In this document: one piece after another, positions 1-11,191 of the stretch
How positions within the stretch are numbered: the first letter of the stretch is position 1
Layout of the letters: every line of letters starts with the position of its first letter
Origin: Phytophthora colocasiae
Taxonomy: Eukaryota; Oomycota; Peronosporomycetes; Peronosporales; Peronosporaceae
Direction of reading: 5' to 3'
Assembly (NCBI GenBank): GCA_018806915.1
Contig: JAGKQI010000040.1
Span: 1,302,001 to 1,366,000, forward strand
DNA: 64,000 nt
Notes under the pieces: model-generated
What the model was told of the DNA's origin: nothing
The model's input: only the letters and a program-made list of their open reading frames with translations
Databases searched by the model: none
Position numbers and translations under genes: made by a program

Positions 1-1
1 T

Positions 2-3000
2 TTCGGATATTTCGTGTTTAAGTTGTTATGTAAAATGGTTAACGACAACAAAAGCAGGTCCTTACGGGATGAACCAATATCAACGGAGCTACACGACAAC
101 ATGCTCTGCCAAATGAGACGACAGATTCTCCATTTATTTTCTTCCATGGGGAACAATAAAAATGAAAGAAATCTAAGTGAATTTGCCAGTGTTTCTCAAA
201 TCACATCCCGTGGGTCAATTATCCGAGAGGGTGAGGAGTTGGAAAGGCTTTGTGAGCTTGCACTATTGGGATTGCAACCTGAAAACAGTCGACCTGGACT
301 GCAATCGCTGTGGATATATGCTGGACGACCTGGAATGGATGCTTTATCTGAAATGACAGCAGAACAGCAAACATTGTCGAAGCATTTGACGAATCTCGTG
401 GGGACTCAGAAGCTCCTTCAGAAGTTAAAGAAAGGTATAAGGCTTTGTTGGGAATTGTGTGATGATGAAGAGTGCAGTGGAGATATGCTGAGCGAGGTCA
501 TTGAGTTTTGGACAGGTTTTCTGGGAAAGATTTTGGATAACGGGGAAAACACAACTACCACTCAGATATTTGCTACGTCACTGGGCGAAATATTGGATAA
601 TGACGTTCCCAGGCAGCTTTGTGGACTCTCAATGAGATTATTTACACAATGTTCTATACGAGGAGATCGAGATCAAGGTCGAGAGGCTGTTGAAGTGCTG
701 TTCAAGGGCTACACAAGTGTATTGGAACTAGTGGAAGTAAATAGGAACTTGGACTCGTTCCATTGTGATGCTCTGTTAATGAGGTTGGTACTGCAAATCC
801 TTAATGGTTTGATGAACTTTGCAGGTGGTCACGTCCCATTGAATCACGAATGCTCAACCATATCACGTTTCCATCGAGACTCAACGACGAACGCTGTGCT
901 TTGGCGTCTAAGTGAGCCATTTTTCCGAAATTTGCTAGGAATCGAGATGCAGTTGAGCAAATTCCCAATGCTGTTACGATGGCTTAATTCTCGTCAATCT
1001 TCGTTTGGCTTTAATCCAATGCCACTACCTGACTACAATGGAGAGAATCATGAAATAACCCTTTGGTGGGATGATTCCGCGCCTCGCATTCCTCATCTCT
1101 CTCCTAGTAGTGCAGCAGAAGACGTACTGGTGCGAAGTGGATGTACTAATTCAAGTTTGATGACAGCGCGTTATCTCCGCTGTGTTTACGAGACCAAAGA
1201 GATCGAATTCAAACTCACAAGTGGTATAAGTGTGGCCAAATTTCGGTTAGCAACATTACAGCAGCTCTTTGGAGCTGTCTTCTTGGAGCGGAAAAGCTGC
1301 TACCCTTTAGTTTTCGTTCATCCAGTAGTAGCTACAGTATGGAGAGATCTGGCGTTTGAGCGATTCATCTGTACGCTTCTTCGTGACGAAGACGAGAAAA
1401 TTGTGCTTGGTGCCTTGTCACTACTGGACTGTTGTACTCGTGTGTTTCGTTTCGATCCTCTTCGTAGCTCAAGGTCGGGTAAACTGTCAGGAAGTGCCGT
1501 ATTTTCCTGTCCAGAGCGAAGTTTTGCTTTAAGAATATGCTGTCAAAGTGTTGTAGTTGAGGTGAAACGCGTTTTGGATAAAACAATCAAAGCACTTAAA
1601 GTTTTAGGGGAAAGTTGGGCCTCTAGCGCATCTCGAAGCCAACACCCACTTGTTGCTATCCTTTGCGTCGGACTTGCGTGGCTTGTTAACTGTCTACATG
1701 GAGGCGATGAAGCTACACAGTTTTGGGGATTAACCAGTATGGATCAGTTGATCATTTCGCACTGCAAATTTAATTCCCTACCTTTTGTGAAAGTGAGAGA
1801 TTCAAATATGATCAATCAAGTATTCCATAAGAACCAACAAGTGGCACAGGGCCAAGATACAGGTAATAAGTGGTTGGTATTCACTTCGGAATTGGCTCAA
1901 ACTACTAGCTACCGGTCTACTGTCTCCCCTTTTCGCTTGATGCTGGAGGAAATCATCTGGATTGGAAGTTGTCGAAGTGTAGGTTTGATAAGAATGTTGT
2001 TACTATCTCGGACATTTCGCGAAGAAATTTCTGCTGTGGGCTTAGCTTTTCAGTGCGACCTCATTTCAAGTGGCGACTATGGGAAAGTGAGTCATGTGAT
2101 CGATTTGGCTAGAGATATCACCCAGATGAATGGGACTATCAGTGAACAGGTACAAGTGATTCTCTACACTAAAGCTCTCTTCTTGTATCACGCTTCGACG
2201 TCTGTAAAAGTTCGAGTTACAGAGTTTTCTTCTGTGTTTAAAGAGATATGGGGCTGGGTTGACGCTGCTTGGCAGAATATGAACGTTTCGAATGGAAAAC
2301 GAAAGAAACTTGAGCAAGATCAATGTGATGTTGTACTGGCGGGGTTTTCTCTGTTACATTTGATCATCTCCCATCCTGTACTTTTGGTTGAAGATATTGT
2401 CGGATGCACAACATTTTCATCAAGTGACGACGATGAACCGAGGAATGTGCTTCAAGACGTCGTTAATTGGATTATCAACCTTCCTACTGGATCCAACCAA
2501 CCAAGCTCCGTGTTGATAGAGAGTGGTGTGAAGTTACTGGTAAATTCTATTCGCTCAAGAAATTACGATGACGTGGCTATAGCAACGATAGACACTTGTG
2601 TTGGCATCCAAGTTCTACTCGAGCTACTAGAAAAACAATACCCCCTTGAAATGACTGTAGACACCAGTGGTAAGCAGCAAATCTGGTCGATGCTGCTCTT
2701 TTTCGATAGTCGAGTTGTTACTTCACGAATCCTGGATTTGGATTTCTTGGATACTGCAATCTTCTCTCGTCTCTTGAGTTTAAACGCGAATGCCCACTCC
2801 CCTGAAGCTCTGATCGTTAGCCTAAATCATAGACTAGAAGCTGTCATGTATCTGGAAGTTCTCGTCTGCGCTGCTTCTCGTCGTGGTACAAGCGTTAATA
2901 CTCGCATGTTATTTGGCGAAACGTGCAAACTTTTACTACATCACGATATCATAGCGAAAGAGACAACACACCTGCAGAAAACGGATTTATCTCACAAGCA

Positions 3001-4117
3001 CGTAGCAGTATGCAAGCGCGTGATGCAGTTGGTCTGTTGTTTGTGTATTGATTTCTCGTCACGAAGTACCAGTCGAATGTTTGTCGCTCAACTTGAAGCC
3101 GTTGGGATCCCGCAATGGGTTGTGGCCTTCCACCAAGCACAACACACGGAAAAAGAGACTTCAAGTTCCGACCAACTTCTCACTCGAGTGGATCTCTTCT
3201 GGAAAGACTGGCAAGGACGAGAAGCAGTGGAAAATTCTATCCACAAGTTGAAGAAAACTTTGGTTCAAACGGCTCCAAACAGGCCACGTTCAGTGTTTGA
3301 GAAGGCTGCGAATCATCGCATACAGGTGAAACCAAATGTACTTCAACTGGACTCCGACGAAGATTTGCTTGTTGCTAAAGCGAAAAAACCGACAGCTTTA
3401 AACTCGCCTGTCAAACGTCAAGAAACAACGCGAAATCTCCCTAAACTAAGACAAAGAGGAAGTCGAACCAGAGCTACAAGTGCAAGTATTGTTGAAACGC
3501 TTTTGAGCATTGATGCTGAATCAGCTCTGCATCTCGCGAAGAAGAAGCATGAACAACAACAGCCCAAAGATGAGATTGAGGAAGACGTTCTAGATTCCGA
3601 CGCGTATTCAGCTTTGACTGGTTCATCCGAGGAAGAGATTAAGCAGAAGCAACATCGAGCTCCACACAAGTCTAGAGCGAGATTGAATCATGAGGAGGAG
3701 AAAAAAATGAGCCAAGCTAAACAATTCGAGCACAAAACGGAACAGAACAAGACTCGATCGCATGAAAGTCGGAGCAGCAACTCGGACAGTGAAAATTCGT
3801 TATCAGCCGCTTCAAAGCGAGATCGAGCGCGTTCACAGGCGAAAACTTCTCATAAAGTACCTGACAAACGGTCGAAAGGTGCACGAAACCAACCGCACGA
3901 GGCGCTTTTAGGCGTTTTCCGCAAATACGACGTGGACGGAGACGGCGTTATCAGTTTTATCGATCTGCGGCGAGCAATGGACAGGCAGACAAAGGGCCAT
4001 CGCCTTTCAGACGTCGAGATTCAACGCTGGATCACTGAGAAGGACAAAGGTGGACAGGGCGTCGTCAGTTTTGAGGACTTTGTAGTGGCCTTCCAAGGGA
4101 AACTGCAACACACATGA
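2..4117 (+). CDS. Large uncharacterised protein with C-terminal EF-hand pair (5' partial)
   Basis: A single uninterrupted reading frame of about 1,370 codons is open to the left edge, so the true start may lie outside the window; the first in-frame ATG is at 35. The first ~1,080 residues are leucine-rich and helical in character with no recognisable catalytic motif, compatible with an alpha-helical repeat scaffold. Residues ~1,090-1,290 are a disordered, charged Ser/Lys/Glu-rich tail. The last ~70 residues form two EF-hand-like motifs. The first loop, beginning DVDGDG, has Asp at positions 1, 3 and 5 and Asp rather than Glu at position 12. The second, beginning DKGGQG, is degenerate and probably weak or inactive in calcium binding. 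I do not recognise a named family. Role unknown; calcium-responsive scaffold is only a guess. Confidence 0.85.
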   Translation, partial: FGYFVFKLLCKMVNDNKSRSLRDEPISTELHDNMLCQMRRQILHLFSSMGNNKNERNLSEFASVSQITSRGSIIREGEELERLCELALLGLQPENSRPGLQSLWIYAGRPGMDALSEMTAEQQTLSKHLTNLVGTQKLLQKLKKGIRLCWELCDDEECSGDMLSEVIEFWTGFLGKILDNGENTTTTQIFATSLGEILDNDVPRQLCGLSMRLFTQCSIRGDRDQGREAVEVLFKGYTSVLELVEVNRNLDSFHCDALLMRLVLQILNGLMNFAGGHVPLNHECSTISRFHRDSTTNAVLWRLSEPFFRNLLGIEMQLSKFPMLLRWLNSRQSSFGFNPMPLPDYNGENHEITLWWDDSAPRIPHLSPSSAAEDVLVRSGCTNSSLMTARYLRCVYETKEIEFKLTSGISVAKFRLATLQQLFGAVFLERKSCYPLVFVHPVVATVWRDLAFERFICTLLRDEDEKIVLGALSLLDCCTRVFRFDPLRSSRSGKLSGSAVFSCPERSFALRICCQSVVVEVKRVLDKTIKALKVLGESWASSASRSQHPLVAILCVGLAWLVNCLHGGDEATQFWGLTSMDQLIISHCKFNSLPFVKVRDSNMINQVFHKNQQVAQGQDTGNKWLVFTSELAQTTSYRSTVSPFRLMLEEIIWIGSCRSVGLIRMLLLSRTFREEISAVGLAFQCDLISSGDYGKVSHVIDLARDITQMNGTISEQVQVILYTKALFLYHASTSVKVRVTEFSSVFKEIWGWVDAAWQNMNVSNGKRKKLEQDQCDVVLAGFSLLHLIISHPVLLVEDIVGCTTFSSSDDDEPRNVLQDVVNWIINLPTGSNQPSSVLIESGVKLLVNSIRSRNYDDVAIATIDTCVGIQVLLELLEKQYPLEMTVDTSGKQQIWSMLLFFDSRVVTSRILDLDFLDTAIFSRLLSLNANAHSPEALIVSLNHRLEAVMYLEVLVCAASRRGTSVNTRMLFGETCKLLLHHDIIAKETTHLQKTDLSHKHVAVCKRVMQLVCCLCIDFSSRSTSRMFVAQLEAVGIPQWVVAFHQAQHTEKETSSSDQLLTRVDLFWKDWQGREAVENSIHKLKKTLVQTAPNRPRSVFEKAANHRIQVKPNVLQLDSDEDLLVAKAKKPTALNSPVKRQETTRNLPKLRQRGSRTRATSASIVETLLSIDAESALHLAKKKHEQQQPKDEIEEDVLDSDAYSALTGSSEEEIKQKQHRAPHKSRARLNHEEEKKMSQAKQFEHKTEQNKTRSHESRSSNSDSENSLSAASKRDRARSQAKTSHKVPDKRSKGARNQPHEALLGVFRKYDVDGDGVISFIDLRRAMDRQTKGHRLSDVEIQRWITEKDKGGQGVVSFEDFVVAFQGKLQHT

Positions 4118-5127
4118 CGATTTTTTTGTCAGTTGCAGGTCGTGTGTCTCGTCTCATAAGTCGCGATTTTCAAGTTGCAGTCGGATTTCTCGTTGCAGCA
4201 ACGTTTTGCATAGGGGAAATGGAAAACAAGTTGTGTGCCGGTGTTGAGGTTGTTTCATTTAAGTACAGTGTAGCCATGTCGGAAGATACGGTTTCGGTGC
4301 GTTGACTAGTCGCGTCGTGCGTTGCAGTTACATATACCGTCAGTTTTGAGACGATGAGTGTGGAGACTATAACGCTCGACACTGGTACAGTAGTGTGGAG
4401 CGAGCAAGTGCAACAGCAGGTCGTTGCCGGAACTTGCCGTCGTTTTGAAGCTTGCCTCGTGCTGAGCCGATTGCAACTGCACTGGCTCTGCGGGACATCT
4501 GAATTACCTAAAATTGCTCACGCTGTAGTAAAGCGTGTGTTTCCAGCAGGTGAAAGGGACGGTTTGCAACGAAGCTATCGGCGAATGCGGGTTGAAAAGA
4601 AGAAGACTTTGGGTACGGGAGCAATTGCACTCGTCCGCCCCAAAAGATTTTGATCGCCCTGGATTTTTTTCAAGTCTGTCTTACATCTTGGTGCGCTTCC
4701 TGCAAAGCGAGCGGTACGTTTGCAGGTGATGCTGGGGAGACCAGCAAATTGATGCAGGCCACGCCTTCAATAAAGGCGGGCTTGTTACTCACTGCGATGC
4801 CTCCACGAGAGCGCGCACGCAGTCGGGCAACGACATGGCAATTATGTCTCGCGCACACAGTTTCGAGCTGAAAAAAAGAAGGCGCGCTCCTAAAAAAGTA
4901 GTGTATGTCGGTCCGGAAAGAGTGAGGATGGGACATACAAACGGCAAGACAAAAGTGGTCAGAAACGGGGCGGACCGCATAAGTGGCAATCCCTATTCCC
5001 TCTCCCCACGTCTGTCTTCCTTCTGGCACTGGTCCTTTAGGCACTCTCTTTTAGCCGACCGAGTGCCGTGCCGTCTTCGCTATCGCTTGTTCGCCATCGC
5101 CGCATCGATCGATCGTCTTCTGCAGCG
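4118..5127. other. Intergenic region, ~1 kb
   Basis: Stretch between two + strand genes. It holds short open frames on both strands (for example 4354-4653 + and 4670-5044 -), but none shows a recognisable domain or a supported splice structure. It probably contains the 3' end of the upstream gene and the promoter of the phosphatase. The word GTTGCAG recurs several times between 4130 and 4330, of unknown meaning. Confidence 0.5.
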
Positions 5128-8100
5128 ATGGCGTCTCCGGCGCCGGCAGTAGGGAGAGCGCGACCTGCGGCTAAAGGCGCCGCCACCATCTACGACTCGT
5201 ACCCGCTTAGCCTACGCACGTTCCTGTCCGACGGCCCTCCGCCCTTCGTGCGGTCTGTCTCGCACTCGATGGAGGACCCCACGCAGAATACGATGACCGT
5301 GGACGACGACGATTTTCTCAGCAATTTGCACAATACGTCGTCTTCAGTCGGTGCAATTGACCTCAATGACACTGGAGTGGTAAGGTCTCTCTTTTCCCTT
5401 TTTGTTGCTATGGCAATCCATGGAACTTTTCTAAAGTTGTGTCTAACCGACGATTTTGTCTGTGATGCTTCTAGAGGTCTGCAGCTGCTCGTGCCACGCC
5501 ATTGTGCAGCACGTTCGGTAAATTTCACAACGAGGTGTTCGAGACCAAGGAGCGCTCCAAAGTCTTAAGTGCATTACGTCATCGTGGCAAAGCTGCAAAG
5601 AATACCAACGGCATGAAAAAACGCACTCCCATACGGCCAGCCGCTCCCACAACTTTCACGGCTGATGACGTACTCCGAGCTGGCACACTCACGAAGCAGG
5701 GAAGCTGGAGACGCAACTGGAAAACGAGGTTTTTCATCCTACGAAGTGACTGTCCGAGCCTTTGTTACTTCACTTCTGAGGATAAACTGGAGCTGTTAGG
5801 TGAAATCCCTATCACAGAGGATACAATTGTACTGGACCGCAGTGGCGGAGGCCACGCCCCTTTCCGGTTCCAGATCCGGACAGATGCGCAAACATTGCTA
5901 CTGGAAGCTGAAAGCCGCGAAAACCAGAAACGCTGGATCGATTCGTGTCAGGAACTGGCCGACGCTATCCGAGCGTCTAAATTTTCGGTTAACAACTCGA
6001 TGTCCAGTTTCTCCGGTGCAATTGACGGTCGGCGTTCGTCCCTTTTGGCACGAGGAACCACTTTTCGCATCACTGAAAAGGATGTTTCGGCTTTATTGGA
6101 GGCGAGTGCGTCATCACAAAATTGGGATGAAACAGAGAATAGCGCGGTGGAGGAAACCGAGAGACGGAGAATAAACGCTTTACGTCTCACCGCAAGCAGC
6201 GCCAGTGGCTCTACCAGGTCTGGAGCTCAGGAAAGTGCCAATGGAACCCAACGTCGGATGTATGACTTGTCTATTTCGGTGCTGATGGGTCGACGCAGCA
6301 AATTGGCTCGATCAGTAGAATCTGCGGACAAAGATAAAGATCGTACAGGTTGTTTCGTCGCTGTTAGTGGATATATCCGCAGCAGCAACGCTTTCGTGGA
6401 ACTTGGAGCTACAGATGCAGTTAAGTTGACGACGTTGATGACAACTTGTGGAGCTGCTACTGGAGCTTCGGGGGAGCCAACTCCCGTGCCGTTTTCCGTC
6501 GTTTTGACAGCAGAATTGGAGAGATATGACCAGTTACGACTTACTTTGTGCAAGACCCTATTGACCCAGAGTCCGGGTACTAGTCAGGGAACAATCGGTG
6601 TGGGGAGATGTCTTCTTGATGAACAGTTACTTGGATCGACTCCTTGTGCAGTTATGGTGACAGAACGCAGCACGTCCTCTGGGAATACTCCGTTGCTCCA
6701 AAAGAAAGCAGGAGAACCTGGTGGGTCGCTTCCTCCTGGGAGTGGATCTTCGTCAAGTCTCACTGGCGATAGTGAAAGTGTGCAGCTAGTGGTCCAGACG
6801 TTCCATTCCATGCCACCTCAAAGCGTGCTTCCTACTACTGGTGTGGACATGGCCAACGCCAAGTACCTTATTCCGACAACACTAGCTCCAGGTCGTGAGA
6901 CTGCTGGTAAGATGGCTACAGGAACACGGATTGACTTCCAAGGCAACACTCGCGGCAGTGACGTGCGAACTTTCATGGAGAATGACACTTTTCTTACGGG
7001 TATTGGTCTGGGGACGCTAAATGAGACCCCGAACGGGAACCTTCGGTTCGTGGCAGTGGATGAGATTTTACGCGTACCGCGCAGTACGTTTGCATTGCCA
7101 GTGGCGTACTTGGACTTCCTCGAAGAACAAGCTTTGGAACGGTCAAGATGGTTGCAGAAGCGGTTGCACGTTAAACTTGCTAGCCCCCGTGAAATCGAGC
7201 GACTGAATGCCGAGCTTGATTTCTTGCGAAAAAAGCAAGAGGAATATCTCAAACAGCGCCAGTTCATTATTAGACAAGAGAAGCGTTTGCTAGATGAGCA
7301 AAAGGATGGCAAGTTCTTTTTGATCGCGAGGCGTGCTGGCATGACTTCAGTTGCAAACGAGAGGGATTCCCTGGGAGCTTCTAGCTCCTCTGTAGCTAGT
7401 GCGGCATCCGCAAGTGCAGAAGCAGAAGCGGTGGCTCCGTTCAAACGCAGTACGTACAAGAGCCTGAACCTGTGGCAGTTCTTGCCCACCAACATGCAGG
7501 ACCAGTTTCTCTGCACGTACAAGCCCCCTACGAATAACAAACAGGGACGTAGTGGAGCAAGCGCACCTCTGTCGTCTCGGCCGTTTGTGTGGCATACGAT
7601 GACAATGGGTTGTCCTGCAGCCCACACGAAGGGATTCGCTAATGGTGGCTACCCAGCTTCTGTTCCCGTTTTGACAGTCACACCTACTGGTGAAACAGAA
7701 GACGAGCCGCTGCTTGATAACAGCTCGGAAGACGATTTCCAGAGCCCGACGTCACCCTTATCCTCCTCAAGAAGTGGTGTACCTGTAACGCAAACTGCTC
7801 AACCCAGTGACGATTCTTTGGCTGCGTTTAAATTACGCCTCGAGCTTCAAGACCGACTAACGGTAATCGGTAGCCAGATCCTATCTGCTACGACGGCTTG
7901 CATTCTCTCTTCGCTTGACCTGGCACTGAGTGGAAGTGCACTGCACCAAGCTCAGATTGACCGCGCTCCGACTTTTGGATTTCTGATGAACTTCGAGTCG
8001 CTACTGAGTACACAAGGTAAAGAGTATGGCATGCTCGAAGACTTTGCTGCTGGAGCACGTTGGTTACGCAATGTATTTATCCAGTTCCGTCGACACTCGA

Positions 8101-8900
8101 CCACTGGTACATTTTTCTCGCTCAAGAAGTATACACCGCCGGGATCCAATTCGAATGATAACAACTGTCTACTGCTGACAATGGGGCTTGACGACGACCA
8201 CATGTCAGTACTCCCGCAGTCTCTTGTCTCTGGCGATGGAGTTGTCCACGTTCGGTGTGTGCTGTTCACCCAAGGAGTCAACGAGAAGCAAAGTCTGGTA
8301 CACGCGTACAAGTCCAGCGCTGTCAAGTTACAGGAGCGCGTGAACCGCGACAATCTCGTGGAGCTGAAAAATATTTACGCACTCTATCGACGATTGCGAA
8401 CGGAAGAAACAGAGAACCGTGTGCGAGAAAGTCGTCGGCAACGAGCCAACAGCACCTTGTCATCTGCTGCTGCTGACGACGCTGATGAAGCCGCGATGGC
8501 TATCGATCGTCACGACCTCCAAGCTTTAGACGATCTGCTGGTCCAGATTGAGCACCATATTTGCTCTTCGACGAGCCAGTATAAGAAGAACGTCGCGCTT
8601 TTGATGGATTCCTCGGACTTTTGCAGAGCTCTGGGTGGTGCTCGAGTAACGTGCTGCAAGAGTGGTAAAGACCGCACGGCAATGTCCGTGACGTTGGAGC
8701 AGGCGCGTTTGCTGTGCGCAGAGCTGCAGGCGTCTCAAGGTGCTGCTCTGTGTGCGAACATGCGGCTGTACGGTGTGCGCCGTCGCAACGTCTTCATGAA
8801 CACCAAAGCAGACAAGTTTGCCTTCAACGAAGTGCAGCGCAAGATGCTGCCCGACTGCTACAAACCGCCGGCGGGCACATACAAGTCCGGCAAAACATAA
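5128..8900 (+). CDS. PH-domain INPP4-type phosphoinositide phosphatase
   Basis: Two exons, 5128-5379 and 5475-8900, are joined in phase 0 across a 95-bp intron (GTAAGG...CTAG), giving about 1,225 residues. ATG 5128 is the first in-frame ATG and has G at -3 and +4. Residues ~148-250 form a PH domain (TLTKQGSWRRNWKTRFF start, Trp in the final helix at KRWID), which would bring the protein to phosphoinositide membranes. A C2-like segment may follow at ~340-480. Near the C terminus CKSGKDRT is the CX5R cysteine-phosphatase signature (Cys1145, Arg1151), followed by AMSVTLEQ as in INPP4 inositol-polyphosphate 4-phosphatases. By family analogy it dephosphorylates PtdIns(3,4)P2; substrate preference is inferred. 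Long Ser/Gly-rich linkers separate the domains. The N-terminal PH domain differs from animal INPP4, which begins with C2. Confidence 0.88.
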
Positions 8901-9198
8901 GCTCAAGGACTACGACTCCGCGAAGAGAAGCGGACGACAAACAAATTGGGAGCCCACGGTCATTCCCGTGCGCGGTGTTAATATTTAGGTGGAAGGAGGT
9001 AACAACGGTGTGGAACGATGTGGCGCTGGTCAAGAGGCAGGTTTTGCAGGCCCAACCCAGAGATATCTGAACAGCCTAGCCACAGAGAGTACCACGTAGA
9101 GTTAGTGGTCATGTACAGCGAACAGAAGTACGCAGTCAATCTACTAGTATCGAATCCAGATCGTGTTTTTCTTCACGTAATTCTTGTCATTCTTCTGA

Positions 9199-10577
9199 TC
9201 AGTCCAAGAGACTCGTTGACTGCAATTCGCGTCGCGGTTTAGTTGCAAATAATCCAGATTTGACAAGCCAAACGTGCAGCTCCGGTGATATCCAGGCTGG
9301 CCGGTGATAAAGAGGACGCTTTTTGGTTGCAGCTTCATTTTTCCCGATTGTGCTTTCGTGGTCTTCTTGAAGAGATACAGATTCAATCTCAGCCGAGTTA
9401 TTCTCTAACGAAGGTGTCTAAGACCACAACAAGTTAGTTAGAATGAATAGCAGTACATGAAACTCAACGATCTCACCTCGTTTCTTTCGTCATCATCTTC
9501 CGATTCGATTTCGTCTTGGGCAGTTTCCTCACTATACTTACTGGCTTGGTCTTCATCCTCTATTTCGTCATCCTCGCAACATGTATTTGCAGTGAATTCA
9601 AAACCTTCTTCAACAGGAATCTCTGCGGTGAATTGCTTGTGATTTCGCTGAAGCGGAGGCAACGGCATCGAAAGTACCCGAGGAATGGTCTGACCATTGA
9701 CTTTTCGCTCCCCAAGTCGCTCAACCAAACGAGCAGCATTAATTGCTGCCACGTCCTGCAGAGTATGGTCAGCAATGTAGTCTGCAGATGTATGAGCTGG
9801 CCACGACGCATGTGACGCAAGCCAAGTTCGTTTCGCTCGACGACGCAGTGTTCGTCTCCGTAGACGCTTTCGAAGTCGCTTCCTTCGGATCGGAGACTTC
9901 AATGGACTCTGACGCTCATCCAGCGGTGTAGGCAGCAACATACAGATGTCGAATGTAAGAGGACCCTGCAAACTTCGTGGTAGTCTCTTGGCCACTTTAC
10001 GAACTTCGTGTATCGGGGATTTTGGAAGCGATTGAATTGACAATTGCGGACGTGAAGGAGGAGGAGGTGAAGATATCTCATAGGAGCTGATAGCCCCTCT
10101 CCTGCTTGTTCGTGTAGGCAAAAGAGACCGCTCTGTATTCGTTCGACCACCTGCAGAGATTGGCACAGGGATATTACCCAGTGACTGTGTCGAAAGTCGA
10201 GCCATGAGAGCCATCACGTTTAGAAACCGTTCGCCCAGTCTTAATTCCGTCTGAAAATCGCTGTCCTCTTCTTCGTCTTGTTCGCTTTCTTCGCTCCCAC
10301 GATCATCTTGAGACGGCGACTCTAGTCGCTTATCATCTCCTTCTTCTTTATCCTGCGTCTCACTGAGTTGTTGTCGTCGAGGATGCAATGGAGACGGAGT
10401 ATCAACCTCGATGCTCTCGTTACTCTCTTTGCGCATACTGGTTATACTTTTCGACTGCACAATTCTACCTGCCACCCTTTTCTTCATCCTCATCGCATGA
10501 TTCAAGTGTCCTCGAGGCACCAACGCCAATGACGGAACCTTACGGGTCGAGACATCGAAAGCTGTAGACCCTCGCAT
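9199..10577 (-). CDS. Uncharacterised charged protein, two exons
   Basis: ATG at 10577. Exon 1 (9477-10577, 367 codons) joins exon 2 (9199-9417) in phase 0 across a 59-bp intron with GTGAGA donor, CTAAC branch site and TTAG acceptor. Reading through the intron would add a short non-coding-like tail, whereas the spliced frame gives a coherent final segment (YHRPAWISPELHVW). The 439-residue product has an acidic Ser/Glu/Asp stretch (~80-110), a Pro/Ser-rich middle, a strongly basic run near residues 228-250 that resembles a nuclear localisation or nucleic-acid-binding patch, and a second acidic block. No known domain recognised. It is divergent from the eIF2B epsilon gene. Confidence 0.8.
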
Positions 10578-11005
10578 CGACTTGCTAGTTGTTTGGCCAC
10601 AGACCGTCAGCTTACTGGGCCGTTCCGTTAGTCTATAATTTTCCGAAAGTTCACCGCAGTAATCTATAATTTATTTCAACAGGTTCACTGCAATAAGCAA
10701 TATAAGGTTTCAGCAGGTTTACTAATAAGCTTAATTTTATTTAAGCACAATTTATTTAAGTCGGATCTAACCTTGCTCACTATGGTTGGGTTAAAAATCC
10801 CACCCGTCTAGCGCGCTCAATACAGCGAAAATGAGAGGCAAAACTTGGCATACATTTAGAAGGTATCTTCACGAACATACCTGCATTGCACCATAGCGGA
10901 GGAGTGCTTGTAGCGAGCGCACCACCACGATAAGGCACTGGATTTTGGATCATTTTTCGGCGGTTGGCGTTCTTTCACCAACCGAAAAAAACTTTTTTTT
11001 TCAAA

Positions 11006-11105
11006 AACCATACCGTTTTCCAACCGATAAACCGGTTTATGGTGGTTTCAAGTCTAACCATACCGTTTTCCAACCGATAAACCGGTTTATGGTGGTTTCA
11101 AGTCT
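11006..11105. repeat. Perfect 50-bp tandem duplication with ATAAACCGGTTTAT palindrome
   Basis: Copy 1 is 11006-11055 and copy 2 is 11056-11105, identical over 50 bases. Each copy contains the 14-bp perfect palindrome ATAAACCGGTTTAT. Further AACCGGT-like words follow at ~11126-11156. It lies 90-190 bp upstream of the eIF2B epsilon start codon. A doubled binding site for a dimeric regulator is possible but unproven. Confidence 0.9.
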
Positions 11106-11172
11106 TTTCTATGGCAACATCATACTAAACCGGTATACCAGTCTTTTTACCGGTTCATCTGCTTGGTCAGCA

Positions 11173-11187
11173 GCTCATTTCGTGACC
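11173..11187 (+). promoter_or_regulatory. Candidate oomycete initiator (Inr)
   Basis: GCTCATTTCG matches the core GCTCATTYY of the oomycete initiator, 19 bp upstream of the eIF2B epsilon ATG. The downstream half of the consensus fits poorly, so this is a weak call. Confidence 0.35.
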
Positions 11188-11191
11188 CAAG

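Larger units (their letters stand above)
10578..11191. other. Divergent intergenic region with tandem 50-bp duplication
   Basis: A 614-bp space between two divergently transcribed genes. Its left half is AT-rich with recurring TTTATTTAAG-like words. Its right half contains a hairpin-forming CGGTTGG/CCAACCG pair (~10972-10994) and the perfect 50-bp tandem duplication described separately. It presumably holds promoters for both flanking genes. Confidence 0.6.

Noticed and set aside
4354..4653. 99-codon frame between the first two genes
   Set aside because: No recognisable domain and overlapped by other frames of similar length.
6818..7627. 269-codon antisense open frame inside the phosphatase gene
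   Set aside because: Low-complexity Ser/Arg/Cys composition, no domain, no start context; shadow of the plus-strand gene.
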